DNA from: Hydrogenophilus sp.
GTDB taxonomy: Bacteria > Pseudomonadota > Gammaproteobacteria > Burkholderiales > Thiobacillaceae
Direction: 5' to 3'
DNA length: 54,677 bases
Assembly (NCBI GenBank): GCA_020725265.1
Contig: DYFK01000009.1
Span: forward strand, 1 to 54,677
The notes beneath the pieces are model-generated. The model was not told where the DNA came from, did no database searches, and worked only from the letters and a program-made list of their open reading frames with translations. Each line of letters begins with the position of its first letter. Position 1 is the first letter of the stretch. Below are positions 29,373-39,207 of the stretch, one piece after another. Position numbers and translations under genes: made by a program.

Positions 29373-30452
29373 TCATCCTCGATCCGGCCGGTCAGTTCCA
29401 GTCCCGATGCCCGGTTTTGATTTTGGTATGCCGGGGGATTTCTTGCGCAGGCTCCCCGGCGGATAGCCGAACTTGCGCTTGAAGGCGGCGATGAAGTGGT
29501 TGACGTGCGAATAGCCCAGGCGCGCGGCCAGCACCTTCATCGGCAGGGCGCTCGACGACAGCGAAGCGTGCGCCAGTTCCAGGCGATGGTTGATCACGAA
29601 ACAGAAGATCGACTGGCCGTATTTCGCCGTGAATTCCGCGTTCAGGCGGCGTGCCGGCAAGCCGAATTCGCCGGCCAGATCGCTCAAGGTCGGCATGCGG
29701 CCTTCCAGATGGGTCAGATGGTGATGCAGTGCCTGAATGCGTTCGTGGTGGGGCCGCTCCGCGCGCCCGGCAAGGTCGGCCGAGACGTGGCAGTACAGGC
29801 TCGCGAGGTAGTCCAGCACCCGGGCCTGGGCATAGAGCTTGCGCGCCGCGCCGAGATACTGGTCGGACATGGCTGCCAGCAAGGGGGCGCTGATGTGCGC
29901 CGGCATCGGCCGGACCACGGTCGGACGGGCTTCGCCGAGGCCCAGGCTGTCGAGCAGGTGTTGGCCGGCGGCCTCGCCCAGCAACGACCGCAACATGGCA
30001 TCGGGCATGATCACCGAGCGCATTTCCGAGATCCCGCCGCCTTCCACCAGGATGCGCGCGCGCCATTTTCGATACAGGCGGAAGGTGTCTCGCCCCGGCC
30101 CGGCGACGATTTCCACCGGCGGTCGATGGTTTCCGAGCGGGTACTCGTGGTGGCAGCCAAGGCCGGACAGCCAGATCTGGGCATTGAACATCGGCTCATC
30201 GGCGACGGTATGGGCATCCATGAGGGGCACCAGTTGCCCCGGTGGCGAGGGCGCCAGCGCGTGCACGGCGCGGAACAGGACGATGCCGTCGCGCAGCGCC
30301 AGCGATTCCGCCCAGGCTTCGCCGACTTCCGGCGGCAGGGCGTAAGGCAGCCGGGTGATCTCGGGTCCGGCATCAAGACGGCCGGCTTCCTCATTGTCGG
30401 AGGCCAGCAGCCAGTCCAGCGTGTAGGAAGCGATGCGCGCTCTGGATTGCAT
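29373..30452 (-). CDS. AraC-family transcriptional regulator
   Basis: The 359-residue product has an N-terminal sensing region without a recognised cupin motif and a C-terminal pair of helix-turn-helices from about residue 250 (TLSDLAGEFGLPARRLNAEF and VLAARLGYSHVNHFIAAFKR). It converges on the ATPase gene (43-base gap) and is divergent from the IPTL-CTERM gene. Its target cannot be told; the divergent neighbour is the usual guess. Confidence 0.88.
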   Translation of the reverse strand: MQSRARIASYTLDWLLASDNEEAGRLDAGPEITRLPYALPPEVGEAWAESLALRDGIVLFRAVHALAPSPPGQLVPLMDAHTVADEPMFNAQIWLSGLGCHHEYPLGNHRPPVEIVAGPGRDTFRLYRKWRARILVEGGGISEMRSVIMPDAMLRSLLGEAAGQHLLDSLGLGEARPTVVRPMPAHISAPLLAAMSDQYLGAARKLYAQARVLDYLASLYCHVSADLAGRAERPHHERIQALHHHLTHLEGRMPTLSDLAGEFGLPARRLNAEFTAKYGQSIFCFVINHRLELAHASLSSSALPMKVLAARLGYSHVNHFIAAFKRKFGYPPGSLRKKSPGIPKSKPGIGTGTDRPDRG

Positions 30453-30600
30453 GTCGAAAGTCTACGCGGACCGACGCGCGGCATGATGTGTGTGACATGA
30501 ATTCGTAGATACCGGGACGGAATTCGTGGAACGCGGCCGGCGTGGCGGGCGGCGTGGTTCCTATCATCGGGGTTCACCAAACAGCCACAGGGATATCGGC

Positions 30601-32940
30601 ATGAACACCATCCACGGCCGCCGCGCTTCGTTCGACACTTCGCGCCCGCCGGCCGCGCGCGGCGCGTTGGTGGCCAGCCTGGCCATGATCCTGCTGATTC
30701 TGGTGCTCCAGCCGCTGTCGGCGTGGGCCACCTGGACGCAGGCGACCGGTACTTCCGGCATCCGCTTCGTGTCCATGTCGAAGATCGATACGACGCTCTA
30801 CGCCGGCGCCCTGGCGGGTGGCTTGTACCAGTCCACCGACGATGGCGCGTCCTGGACCACCGCGTTCGGCACGACCTTCGATCTCTGGACGCCGAACGTC
30901 GTGACCCGGATCGGTGGCGTGCTCTATGTCGGCGGCGCGAAGAGCGGTGCCGCGCACCTTGCCTATTCCACCGATTCCGGAAACACCTGGACCGATCTGA
31001 CCGCATGGGGCGGCGCGACGAGCATCCGCGCCATCGCCCTGATGAATGGCGCCACCTTCGTGGCGGCCGGCGGCAGGGGCGTCTACAAGAGCACCACGAA
31101 CGACGGCACCGGCTGGACTCTCTCCAATACCGGCATGACCACGCAATCCATTCCGGCAAGATTCGCCCAGATCGGGACCGTCATTTTCGTGGCGGACGCC
31201 AGCAACAACGGCAACGATGGCGTCTTCAAGTCGGAGGACGATGGCGCGAACTGGACGCGCGTGTCGACCGGGCTGCCGGCCACCGGCAGCGCCGTCAGCG
31301 GATTGCTCCACTACGACGGCGCGCTGTATTTCGCCATGGGCGGCGGCCTCTGGCGGTCCTTCGACAGCGGCGAGAGCTGGACGCTGGCGCGTTCGGGCGG
31401 TTCCTACGATTTCGTCAACAACAACGCCACCCTCTACCTGAGCGGCACATCCGGCCTGTCCCTGAATACCTCCACGGACGGCACGACCTGGACGTCCCAA
31501 TCCCTGACTGGGCTGACGGCGCCCTACCTTCAGCCCGGCATCGTGCTCAGTGGCGGCAAGCTGCTGCTGGCTTCCGGCGACGGCATCTGGCGCGAGGACG
31601 ATCCCGAGCCTTCCTATGCCCTGACGATCACGCCTCCGGTCAACGGCTCGGTGGCGAGCGACATTGGCGGGATCGCTTGTGGCGCGAGCTGTTCCGGCTA
31701 CTACGTCGCCAACGCCTCGGTCACGCTGACCGCGACGGCCGACAGCGGCCAGGTCTTCTCCGGCTGGGGCGGCGATTGCTCGGGAACCAGCAATCCTCTG
31801 GTGCTCGTCATGACCGCCGACATGGCCTGTGGCGCGACCTTCGCGCTCGCCAACACCGCTCCCGTTTTTGTCGGCGCGACCACCACCCTGACCGTGGCCC
31901 CGAGCGCCGGCGCCACCGGCATCGCCGGCCTGCTGCATGTCAGCGATGAAGACGCCGCCCAGACCCTCACCTGGACGGAGGCCGATGCCCCCGGTCACGG
32001 CACCCTGGCCATCGTCGGCGCGACCGCCGGCAGCGGCGGCACCGACATCGCCCCGGGCGGCACGCTCACCTACACGCCAACCCCCGGCTACGTTGGCCCC
32101 GACAGCTTCACCGTCCAGGTCAGCGACGGCATGGCGAGCGCCAGCCGGAGCATCGGCGTCACGGTAGGCCCGGCGCCCACCGTCAGCGTCGATGCGCTGG
32201 TCCTCAACGCCATGACCGCCGGCGTGCCCTTCGTCAGCCAGAGCTTCGGCGCCAGCGGCGGCCATGGTCCCTACACCTACGCGGTCAGTGCCGGCGCGCT
32301 GCCCGACGGACTCATCCTGGACACCGCCAGCGGTGCCTTGACCGGCACGCCGACGAGCGCCGGCGCGTATGGCTTCACCATCCAGGCCACCGACAGCAGC
32401 ACCGGACCGGATGCACCCTTCGCCGGCACCCGTGCCTTCGCCGGCAACGTGCTGCCCGCGTCGGCGGCCCAGCCCGGCATCGCCACCCTGACCCCAGGCG
32501 TGACCGCCAACCTGGCGGTGGATGGCTGCGCCAACGTCGACAACGCCGTGTTCATCGCCGCGCCGGCGGGTTTGCCCAAGGCCGGCTTTCCGTATGGCCT
32601 GCTCGACTTCACCCTGAGCGGATGCGGCGCCACGGCGACGGTCAGCATCGTCTATTCGCAGGAGCTGCCCGAGGGCGCGGTGTTCTACAAGTTGATGGGC
32701 GGCCAGTACGACCTATATCCGGCAACGATCAGCGGCAACACGGTGACCTTCACCCTGACCGACAACGATCCGGCCGCCGACAGCGACCCGACCGTGGGCA
32801 TCATTCACGATCCGAGCGGGGTGGTCGTGTTCAGCGCGAACGCGCCGATTCCGAGCCTTTCCGGCTGGGGAATGCTGATGCTTGCCGGCCTGATGGCCTT
32901 CCTCGGCCTGCGCCACGCCCGGCAATCTGAACGCACCTGA
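30601..32940 (+). CDS. Large secreted IPTL-CTERM surface protein with beta-propeller and Ig-like domains
   Basis: The 779-residue product starts with a signal peptide (ALVASLAMILLILVLQPLSA). Domains in order: BNR/sialidase-like propeller repeats, residues 30-335 (STDDGASWT, STDSGNTWT, SEDDGANWT, SFDSGESWT); an InlB-B-like repeat about 340-420 with cysteines (GGIACGASCSGYY, GWGGDCSG); a cadherin-like tandem domain about 420-540 (YTPTPGYVGPDSFTVQVSDG); a putative Ig domain (LPDGLILDTASGALTGTPTS); and a C-terminal region ending in IPSLSGWGMLMLAGLMAFLG then RHAR, the IPTL-CTERM sorting signal processed by exosortase XrtH-type systems. I start at ATG 30601, with CAGGGA before it. It is probably exported and attached to the envelope or exopolysaccharide; ligand unknown. 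Confidence 0.87.
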   Translation: MNTIHGRRASFDTSRPPAARGALVASLAMILLILVLQPLSAWATWTQATGTSGIRFVSMSKIDTTLYAGALAGGLYQSTDDGASWTTAFGTTFDLWTPNVVTRIGGVLYVGGAKSGAAHLAYSTDSGNTWTDLTAWGGATSIRAIALMNGATFVAAGGRGVYKSTTNDGTGWTLSNTGMTTQSIPARFAQIGTVIFVADASNNGNDGVFKSEDDGANWTRVSTGLPATGSAVSGLLHYDGALYFAMGGGLWRSFDSGESWTLARSGGSYDFVNNNATLYLSGTSGLSLNTSTDGTTWTSQSLTGLTAPYLQPGIVLSGGKLLLASGDGIWREDDPEPSYALTITPPVNGSVASDIGGIACGASCSGYYVANASVTLTATADSGQVFSGWGGDCSGTSNPLVLVMTADMACGATFALANTAPVFVGATTTLTVAPSAGATGIAGLLHVSDEDAAQTLTWTEADAPGHGTLAIVGATAGSGGTDIAPGGTLTYTPTPGYVGPDSFTVQVSDGMASASRSIGVTVGPAPTVSVDALVLNAMTAGVPFVSQSFGASGGHGPYTYAVSAGALPDGLILDTASGALTGTPTSAGAYGFTIQATDSSTGPDAPFAGTRAFAGNVLPASAAQPGIATLTPGVTANLAVDGCANVDNAVFIAAPAGLPKAGFPYGLLDFTLSGCGATATVSIVYSQELPEGAVFYKLMGGQYDLYPATISGNTVTFTLTDNDPAADSDPTVGIIHDPSGVVVFSANAPIPSLSGWGMLMLAGLMAFLGLRHARQSERT

Positions 32941-33076
32941 GCGCCGGGTCGGCCGGCGCGTGGCCGAGGCCCGGAAGGGTTTGCGGAGGTCTTGATCGGA
33001 CCGTCTGGTTGAATGCCGGCCTTGCCAGCCGGGCTGTCCGGCGCAACCATTCGCCGGTTGCGTTGTTGCCGCCGCC

Positions 33077-36000
33077 ATGCGTCCCGAGCCGATTTCCTCA
33101 GCCGTCACCGAACCCGACGCCGTCCAGCGCGTGGTCAAGGTGCGGCGCGACTACAACACCTGGGTCGCCAACGAGACGCTGGAGGACTACGCGCTGCGTT
33201 TCACGCCGCGCGGCTATCGCAAGTGGAGCGAGGGCCGCGTCGCCAACACCGCGTTCGGTGCCGCCGCCTTTCTGGTGCTGGAGGCGGTGGGGGCGACGCT
33301 GCTGGTGCAGTACGGCTTCGTCAACGCGGCGCTGGCGATCCTGGCCACCGGCCTGATCATCTTCCTGGCCGGCCTGCCGATCAGCGTGTACGCCGCCCGC
33401 CACGGCCTGGACATGGACCTGCTGACGCGGGGCGCCGGCTTCGGCTACCTCGGCTCCACCATCACCTCGCTGATCTACGCGTCGTTCACCTTCATCTTCT
33501 TCGCGCTGGAAGCGGCGATCATGGCCTACGCGCTGGAGCTGGCGTTCGACATCCCGCCGGCCTGGGGCTATCTGCTCTGCGCGCTGGTGGTGATCCCGCT
33601 GGTGACCCACGGCGTCACCGTCATCAGCGCGTTGCAGACGCTGACCCAGCCGGTCTGGCTGGCGATGCTGGTGCTGCCCTACGTGTTCCTGCTTGCCCAG
33701 GAGCCGGATGCCTTCGCCGGCATCACCGGTTACGCCGGCGAAGGCCGCGCGGAGTTCGACATCCATCTGTTCGGCGCCGCCATGGCGGTGGCGCTGGCGC
33801 TGATCACGCAGATGGGCGAGCAGGCCGACTATCTGCGCTTCATGCCCGAGCGTACCCCGGCCAACCGCCGGCGCTGGTGGACCGGCGTGCTGGTCGGCGG
33901 TCCCGGCTGGGTGGTGCCGGGCGTGGTCAAGATGCTGGGCGGGGCGCTGCTGGCGTATCTGGCGATCCGCCACGCGGTGCCGGTCGAGCGCGCGGTCGAT
34001 CCCAACCAGATGTATCTGGCGGCCTGGGAATACGTGTTCCCGGATTACACCTGGGCGGTGGCGGCGACCGCGCTGTTCGTGATCATTTCCCAGCTCAAGA
34101 TCAACGTCACCAACGCCTATGCCGGCTCGCTGGCCTGGTCGAACTTCTTCGCGCGCCTGACCCACAGCCATCCCGGCCGCGTGGTCTGGGTGGTGTTCAA
34201 CACCCTGATCGCGCTGATGTTGATGGAGCTGGACCTGTTCCAGGCGCTGGGCCGGGTGCTCGGGCTGTATTCGATGGTGGCGGTGTCCTGGATGATGGTG
34301 GTGGTGGCGGACCTGGTGATCAACAAGCCGCTCGGCCTGTCGCCGCCCGGCATCGAGTTCCGCCGCGCCTATCTGTACGACATCAATCCGGTCGGCGTCG
34401 GCGCCATGCTGATCGCGTCCGGGCTGTCGGTGGCGGCCTATGTCGGCCTGTTGGGCGCGTCGGTGCAACCGTTCGCGATCTTCATCGCCCTGGGCGCGGC
34501 GCTGGTGGCGTCGCCGCTGATCGCCTGGGCCACGGGCGGCCGTTACTACATCGCCCGGCAACCGGATGCCGCCGCCGTCGGCGGCCGGACCTGCTGCATC
34601 TGCGGCAAGGCGTACGAGGCCGAGGACATGGCGCGTTGCCCGGCCTATCGCGACCACATCTGCTCGCTGTGCTGCACGCTCGATGCCCGTTGCCACGACC
34701 TGTGCAAGCCGACGGCGCGGCTGGCCGGGCAATGGGCCGGGCTGCTGGAACGCCTGCTGCCCCGGCGCGCGCGGCCTTATCTGGAAGCCGGCCTCGGCCA
34801 TTACCTGCTGCTGATGGCCGGCGTGGTGCCGTTCCTGGCCCTGCTCATGGGCCTGCTCTATTACCAGGAGGCGATGGCGCTGACCGATGCCGGCCTGCTC
34901 GATCGCCTGCGCGAATCGCTGCTGCGCGCGTTCGCGGTGCTGCTGCTGGTGTTCGGCGTGGTCGCCTGGTGGCTGGTGCTGACCCACAAGAGCCGGCTGG
35001 TGGCGCAGGAGGAATCCAACCGGCAGACGCGCCTGCTGATGCGCGAGATCGAATCGCACCGGCGCACCGACGAGCAGTTGCAGAAGGCCAAGCAGGCCGC
35101 CGATCAGGCCAACCAGGCCAAGAGCCGCTACATCAGCGCCATCAGCCACGAACTGCGCACGCCGCTCAACAGCATCCTCGGCTATGCCCAGATCCTGGAC
35201 GGCGACCAGGCCATTCCGGCCAACCGGCGCCAGGGCGTGAGCGTCATCCGCGAGAGCGGCGAGCATCTGCTGTCGCTGATCGAGGGCACCCTGGACATCG
35301 CCCGCATCGAGAGCGGCAAGCTGTCGCTGGACGTCAAGCCACTGGCGTTCCCGGAATTCCTCGCCGTGATCGTCGGCATGCTGGAATTGCAGGCGCGCGC
35401 CAAGGGCCTCGCGTTCCATTACCAGCCGATCGGCGAATTGCCGGCGGCGGTGCGCGCCGACCAGCGCCGGCTGCGCCAGATTCTGATCAACATCCTCGGC
35501 AACGCGGTCAAGTTCACGGCGCGCGGCGCGGTGACGCTGCGCGTCAAATATCAGAGCGAGATCGCGCATTTCGAGGTCGAGGACACCGGCCCGGGCATTC
35601 CCGCCGACGAACTGGGGCGCATCTTCGAGCCGTTCTCGCGCGGGCGGACGGCGGCCGGCGCCACCGGCGGCACCGGCCTGGGGCTGACCATCGCCAGGAT
35701 GCTCACCGACCTGATGGGCGGAGAACTCACCGTCGACAGCGCGCCCGGGCGCGGCAGTCGGTTCCGCGTCCGCCTGTTCCTGCCGCATCTGACCGCCGCC
35801 CAGACCATGGACGCGCGGCCGGCCGCGCGTCGCGTCGGCTATGTCGGCGCGCGCCGGCGCATTCTCATCGTCGACAACGAGACGGCCGATCGCGAACTGC
35901 TCGCCAGCGTCCTGGAACCGCTCGGCTTCGATCTGGCGCGGGCCGCGTCCGGCCAGGAATGCCTGGAGCTGGCGCCGGGGTTCCGGCCGCATCTGATCTT

Positions 36001-36493
36001 CATGGATCTGGCCATGCCCGGCCTGGATGGCTGGGAAACCATCCGCCGGCTGCGCGCGGCCGGGTTCGACGACGCTGAAATCGCGATCATTTCCGCCAAC
36101 GCGTTCGACAAGGGTCTGGACAACGAGGTCGGCATCGGCCCCGACGAGTTCTTCACCAAGCCGGTGCGCATGGACGAACTGCTCGACTGGATCGGCCGCC
36201 GGCTGGCGCTGGAATGGGTGTTCGCGACCGCCACCGAAACGCCGCCGGCGCCCCCCCCGGCGGCGCCGGCGCCCTGGACATTGCCGCCCGTCGACCAATT
36301 GCGCGCGCTGGCCGCGCAGGTCGATCTGGGGTTTCCGCGCGGCATCCAGGCCCGGCTCGACGAGATCGAGGCGCTCGACGCCGGCCATCGTGAATTCGTC
36401 GCGGCCATGCGCCAGCTCGCCGGCCGCTTCCAGTTCGATGCCATGCGCGAAATCCTGCGCCAGGGCCTGGAGGGGGCCGATGCCGACGCTTGA
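33077..36493 (+). CDS. NCS1 permease-hybrid histidine kinase fusion
   Basis: The 1138-residue membrane sensor has: an NCS1 (cytosine/purine/allantoin-type) permease, about residues 45-495, with roughly twelve hydrophobic segments and the NCS1 landmark INVTNAYAGSLAWSNFF; a cysteine cluster at about 504-546 (CCIC, ARC, HIC, SLCC, ARC, DLC; nine cysteines); two more hydrophobic segments; a coiled-coil; HisKA with phospho-acceptor H691 in ISHELRTPLNSILGY; HATPase with N box ILINILGNAVKFT and G boxes DTGPGIP and GTGLGLTIA; a receiver with D977 in IFMDLAMPGLDGWE; and a C-terminal helical tail. The permease may be a sensor or a transporting sensor for a nitrogenous base or ureide. Its stop lies within the next gene (14-base overlap), a LuxR-type response regulator. 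Confidence 0.92.
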   Translation: MRPEPISSAVTEPDAVQRVVKVRRDYNTWVANETLEDYALRFTPRGYRKWSEGRVANTAFGAAAFLVLEAVGATLLVQYGFVNAALAILATGLIIFLAGLPISVYAARHGLDMDLLTRGAGFGYLGSTITSLIYASFTFIFFALEAAIMAYALELAFDIPPAWGYLLCALVVIPLVTHGVTVISALQTLTQPVWLAMLVLPYVFLLAQEPDAFAGITGYAGEGRAEFDIHLFGAAMAVALALITQMGEQADYLRFMPERTPANRRRWWTGVLVGGPGWVVPGVVKMLGGALLAYLAIRHAVPVERAVDPNQMYLAAWEYVFPDYTWAVAATALFVIISQLKINVTNAYAGSLAWSNFFARLTHSHPGRVVWVVFNTLIALMLMELDLFQALGRVLGLYSMVAVSWMMVVVADLVINKPLGLSPPGIEFRRAYLYDINPVGVGAMLIASGLSVAAYVGLLGASVQPFAIFIALGAALVASPLIAWATGGRYYIARQPDAAAVGGRTCCICGKAYEAEDMARCPAYRDHICSLCCTLDARCHDLCKPTARLAGQWAGLLERLLPRRARPYLEAGLGHYLLLMAGVVPFLALLMGLLYYQEAMALTDAGLLDRLRESLLRAFAVLLLVFGVVAWWLVLTHKSRLVAQEESNRQTRLLMREIESHRRTDEQLQKAKQAADQANQAKSRYISAISHELRTPLNSILGYAQILDGDQAIPANRRQGVSVIRESGEHLLSLIEGTLDIARIESGKLSLDVKPLAFPEFLAVIVGMLELQARAKGLAFHYQPIGELPAAVRADQRRLRQILINILGNAVKFTARGAVTLRVKYQSEIAHFEVEDTGPGIPADELGRIFEPFSRGRTAAGATGGTGLGLTIARMLTDLMGGELTVDSAPGRGSRFRVRLFLPHLTAAQTMDARPAARRVGYVGARRRILIVDNETADRELLASVLEPLGFDLARAASGQECLELAPGFRPHLIFMDLAMPGLDGWETIRRLRAAGFDDAEIAIISANAFDKGLDNEVGIGPDEFFTKPVRMDELLDWIGRRLALEWVFATATETPPAPPPAAPAPWTLPPVDQLRALAAQVDLGFPRGIQARLDEIEALDAGHREFVAAMRQLAGRFQFDAMREILRQGLEGADADA

Positions 36494-37451
36494 CCACCTG
36501 AACGGCGACATCGTCCTGATCGTCGACGACATCCCGGAAAACCTGGCGTTGCTGCACGACGCGCTCGACGAGGCCGGCTATACCGTGCTGGTGGCCACCA
36601 ATGGCGATGACGCGTTGCGGCTGGCGCGCCAGAGCCGGCCCGACGTGATCCTGCTGGACGCGGTGATGCCCGGCATGGATGGCTTCGAGGTGGCGCGCCG
36701 GCTCAAGGCCGATCCGCTCAGCCAGCCGATCCCGGTCGTCTTCATGACCGGCCTGACCGAGACCGAACACGTGGTCGCCGCCTTCGCCGCCGGTGGCGCC
36801 GATTACGTGACCAAGCCGATCCGGCCGATGGAAGTGCTGGCGCGCATCGCCGCGCACATGGCCAATGCCCGTCAGATGCGGCAGGCGCGCGGCGCGCTCG
36901 ACGCCTTTGGCCAGGCCACGGTGGCGGTGCGCGCGCGCGACGGCCGTCTGCTCTGGCAGACGCCGCTGGCGCGCCGGCTGCTGAAAACCTACTTCGATCT
37001 CGACCCGGCCCTGGAACGGGCCCCCGAAGCGCTGATGACGTGGATTGGCGAGGCGCGCCGGACCGGCATGGAAAATCGCGAGATGCCGCTGGCGGCGCCG
37101 CGCGACGGCCGCCGCCTGCTCGCCAGCCTGCACGACCCGGCCGGCGCCGGGCCGGAAGGCGAGGCCCAGGAGCGGGAATGGCTGCTGGTGCTGCGCGAGG
37201 AAAACCACGCCGCCGCCGTCGATGCGCTGATGGCCGCCTTCCGCCTGACCGCGCGCGAGGCGGAAGTGCTGTACTGGGTCAGCAAGGGCAAGACCAGCAA
37301 GGACATCGGCGACATCCTCGGCTCCAGTCCGCGCACCGTGAACAAGCACCTCGAACACGTGTTCGAGAAGCTTGGCGTGGAGACGCGCACCGCCGCCGCC
37401 AGCCTGGCGCTGAGCCGGATGACGGCGACTGGCGGCGAGCGCGGAACCTGA
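36480..37451 (+). CDS. LuxR/NarL-type response regulator
   Basis: The 323-residue partner of the kinase has a receiver domain (VLIVDDIPENLALLHDALDE, phospho-acceptor D60 in ILLDAVMPGMDG, KPIRP), a middle region of about 130 residues resembling a degenerate PAS domain (QATVAVRARDGRLLWQTPLA) and a C-terminal LuxR helix-turn-helix (LTAREAEVLYWVSKGKTSKD, LGSSPRTVNKHLEHVFEKLG). Start overlaps the kinase end. It is convergent with the rnf operon. The distance to urt-ure is only about 12 kb and both deal with organic nitrogen, so urea/ureide regulation is a reasonable guess. Confidence 0.92.
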   Translation: MPTLDHLNGDIVLIVDDIPENLALLHDALDEAGYTVLVATNGDDALRLARQSRPDVILLDAVMPGMDGFEVARRLKADPLSQPIPVVFMTGLTETEHVVAAFAAGGADYVTKPIRPMEVLARIAAHMANARQMRQARGALDAFGQATVAVRARDGRLLWQTPLARRLLKTYFDLDPALERAPEALMTWIGEARRTGMENREMPLAAPRDGRRLLASLHDPAGAGPEGEAQEREWLLVLREENHAAAVDALMAAFRLTAREAEVLYWVSKGKTSKDIGDILGSSPRTVNKHLEHVFEKLGVETRTAAASLALSRMTATGGERGT

Positions 37452-37467
37452 CGCCGGCGCCGGCCGC

Positions 37468-37746
37468 TCAATCGTCGTCGTCGTCGCCGGTGTTGCGGCG
37501 CGGCACGGTGCGCGGGTCGGCGGTGATGGCGCGGTAGATCTCGATGCGATCGCCGGCCTGGAGGCCGGCATCGAGCTTGGCCAGCTTGCCGAAGATGCCG
37601 ACCTTCTGCTCGGTCAGATCGATGCCCGGAAACTGGCGCAGGATGCCGGACTGGATGATGGCCTGCTCGACCGTGCTGTCCTCGGGGACTTCGATGCGCA
37701 GCCAGAGTTGCTGGCCGGGTTCGGAATAGGCGACGGAGACTTGCAT
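37468..37746 (-). CDS. rnfH: RnfH (RnfH/YfjF ubiquitin-like family)
   Basis: The 92-residue beta-grasp protein is the last gene of the rnf operon, as in Rhodobacter rnfABCDGEH. It shows VSVAYSEPGQQLWLRIEVPE, GIDLTEQKVGIFGKLAK and DRIEIYRAITADPR, the hallmark of RnfH, and ends in a DDDDD tail. Start is at the ATG at 37746, 11 bases after rnfE. Role in the complex is not established. Confidence 0.92.
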   Translation of the reverse strand: MQVSVAYSEPGQQLWLRIEVPEDSTVEQAIIQSGILRQFPGIDLTEQKVGIFGKLAKLDAGLQAGDRIEIYRAITADPRTVPRRNTGDDDDD

Positions 37747-37757
37747 GGCGGCGGTCC

Positions 37758-38432
37758 TCAGGCGGCGGCCGGCGCCGCTTCGACCGGCTCGGCGCGGGCG
37801 GCGCGGCGGCGGTCGAGCACGCGCTTGCCGGCGAGCAGGAAACCCAGGGCCAGGAAGCCGCCGGGCGGCAGGATCATCAGCAGCCAGCCCTTGTAATCGG
37901 GGATCAGGGTCAGTTCCAGGAAGGCGAAGGATTCGCCCAGCAACAGGTGGGCCTGGGCGAACAGGGTGCCGGAACCGAGGATTTCGCGCGCGCCGCCCAG
38001 CGCCACCAGCGCCAGCGTGAAGCCCAGGCCCATCATCAGGCCATCGACCGCCGCCGGCAGCACGCCGTTCTTCGACGCGAACGCCTCGGCGCGGCCGAGG
38101 ATGGCGCAGTTGACCACGATCAGGGCGATGAACAGGCCGAGCACCTTGTACAACTCGTGGACCCAGGCGTTGAGCGCCATGTCCACCAGGGTGACCAGGG
38201 TGGCGATGACCACGATGTAGACCGGAATGCGCACTTCCGGGCTGATCAACTTGCGGATCAGGGAAATCACCACGTTGGAGACGATCAGCACGGCCATGCT
38301 GGCCAGACCCATGCCGAGGCCGTTGGTGGCGGTGCCGGTCACCGCCAGCAGCGGGCACAGGGCCAGCATCTGGGCGAACACGACGTTGTTGTCCCAGAGG
38401 CCGTCGCGGCTGATGCGGGCGTAATCGGTCAT
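37758..38432 (-). CDS. rnfE: Rnf complex membrane subunit RnfE
   Basis: The 224-residue integral membrane subunit has six hydrophobic helices and typical motifs [32 protein letters not shown] and [15 protein letters not shown] with the conserved cysteines near the membrane [2Fe-2S] site. It overlaps rnfG (ATGA). Confidence 0.94.
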   Translation of the reverse strand: MTDYARISRDGLWDNNVVFAQMLALCPLLAVTGTATNGLGMGLASMAVLIVSNVVISLIRKLISPEVRIPVYIVVIATLVTLVDMALNAWVHELYKVLGLFIALIVVNCAILGRAEAFASKNGVLPAAVDGLMMGLGFTLALVALGGAREILGSGTLFAQAHLLLGESFAFLELTLIPDYKGWLLMILPPGGFLALGFLLAGKRVLDRRRAARAEPVEAAPAAA

Positions 38433-39145
38433 GATCGGACTCCTTTCGAGGGTTTCGCGGTCGCTGCCTCGGCGGCCGGCGCCTTCGCCGGTGCGCTGGC
38501 CGGGGCGTCCGCGCTCCCGGCCAGCGCGGCCGCCGCCACCGGCAGGTCGAGCAGGCGGGTTTTTTCCCTGGCGAAGAATTCCAGGCCGCCGCGCACCGAG
38601 TCGACCACCGCGCGCGGCGTGATGGTGGCGCCGGCGAACTGGTCGAAATCACCGCCGTCCTTCTTCACCGCGAACCGGGCCGCCGGCGGGTCGCCCAGGG
38701 ATTTGCCCTTGAAGGCGTGGATCCAGGCGTCCTTGGCCGGTTCGATCTTGTCGCCCAGGCCCGGGGTTTCCCGATGCGCGATCACGCGCACGCCGAGCAG
38801 GCGGCCGTCGTGGTCGACGCCGATCACGCTGACGATGGCGCCGGCATAGCCCTTGCCCTGAACCTTGAACACCACCGCGTCGACCTTGCCGTCGCGGCGC
38901 GCGCGGTAAACGGTGACGTTGCCGTCCGGACCCGGCAGGGTCAGGGTGTCGGCGAGCAGGTCGTTGTCGTGACCGCCGGGCAGCACCTGGGCCAGCGACT
39001 GTTTGAGATCCTCGGCGGCGGCGGCCTCGATGGCCGGACCGGTGACCCGGGCGGCCAGGGCCAGGGCGCCGCTGGTGAGCAGGGCGGCGGTGCCGAGCAG
39101 CAGGGTCTGGTAGCTCAGCCGGGCGCGCAGGGTTTCAAGCGTCAT
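38429..39145 (-). CDS. rnfG: Rnf complex FMN-binding subunit RnfG
   Basis: The 238-residue subunit has one N-terminal membrane helix ([20 protein letters not shown]) and an FMN-binding domain with the covalent flavin threonine motif in [20 protein letters not shown]. The C-terminus is an alanine/proline-rich tail. I use the ATG at 39145, 6 bases after GGGAG; an in-frame ATG at 39199 is further from its ribosome site. Start lies 62 bases after rnfD. Confidence 0.92.
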   Translation of the reverse strand: MTLETLRARLSYQTLLLGTAALLTSGALALAARVTGPAIEAAAAEDLKQSLAQVLPGGHDNDLLADTLTLPGPDGNVTVYRARRDGKVDAVVFKVQGKGYAGAIVSVIGVDHDGRLLGVRVIAHRETPGLGDKIEPAKDAWIHAFKGKSLGDPPAARFAVKKDGGDFDQFAGATITPRAVVDSVRGGLEFFAREKTRLLDLPVAAAALAGSADAPASAPAKAPAAEAATAKPSKGVRS

Positions 39146-39207
39146 GGCGCGCTCCCGGATCGCGGTTCGGCGCGCGCCGGCCGGCACTGTCGCGAACATC
39201 GGCCATC

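Noticed and set aside
33098-36532. 1144-codon open frame antisense to the permease-kinase gene
   Set aside because: It is an antiphase shadow of a GC-rich gene: low-complexity His/Arg/Gln/Ala composition, no domains, no ribosome site, while the plus strand encodes well-defined domains throughout.
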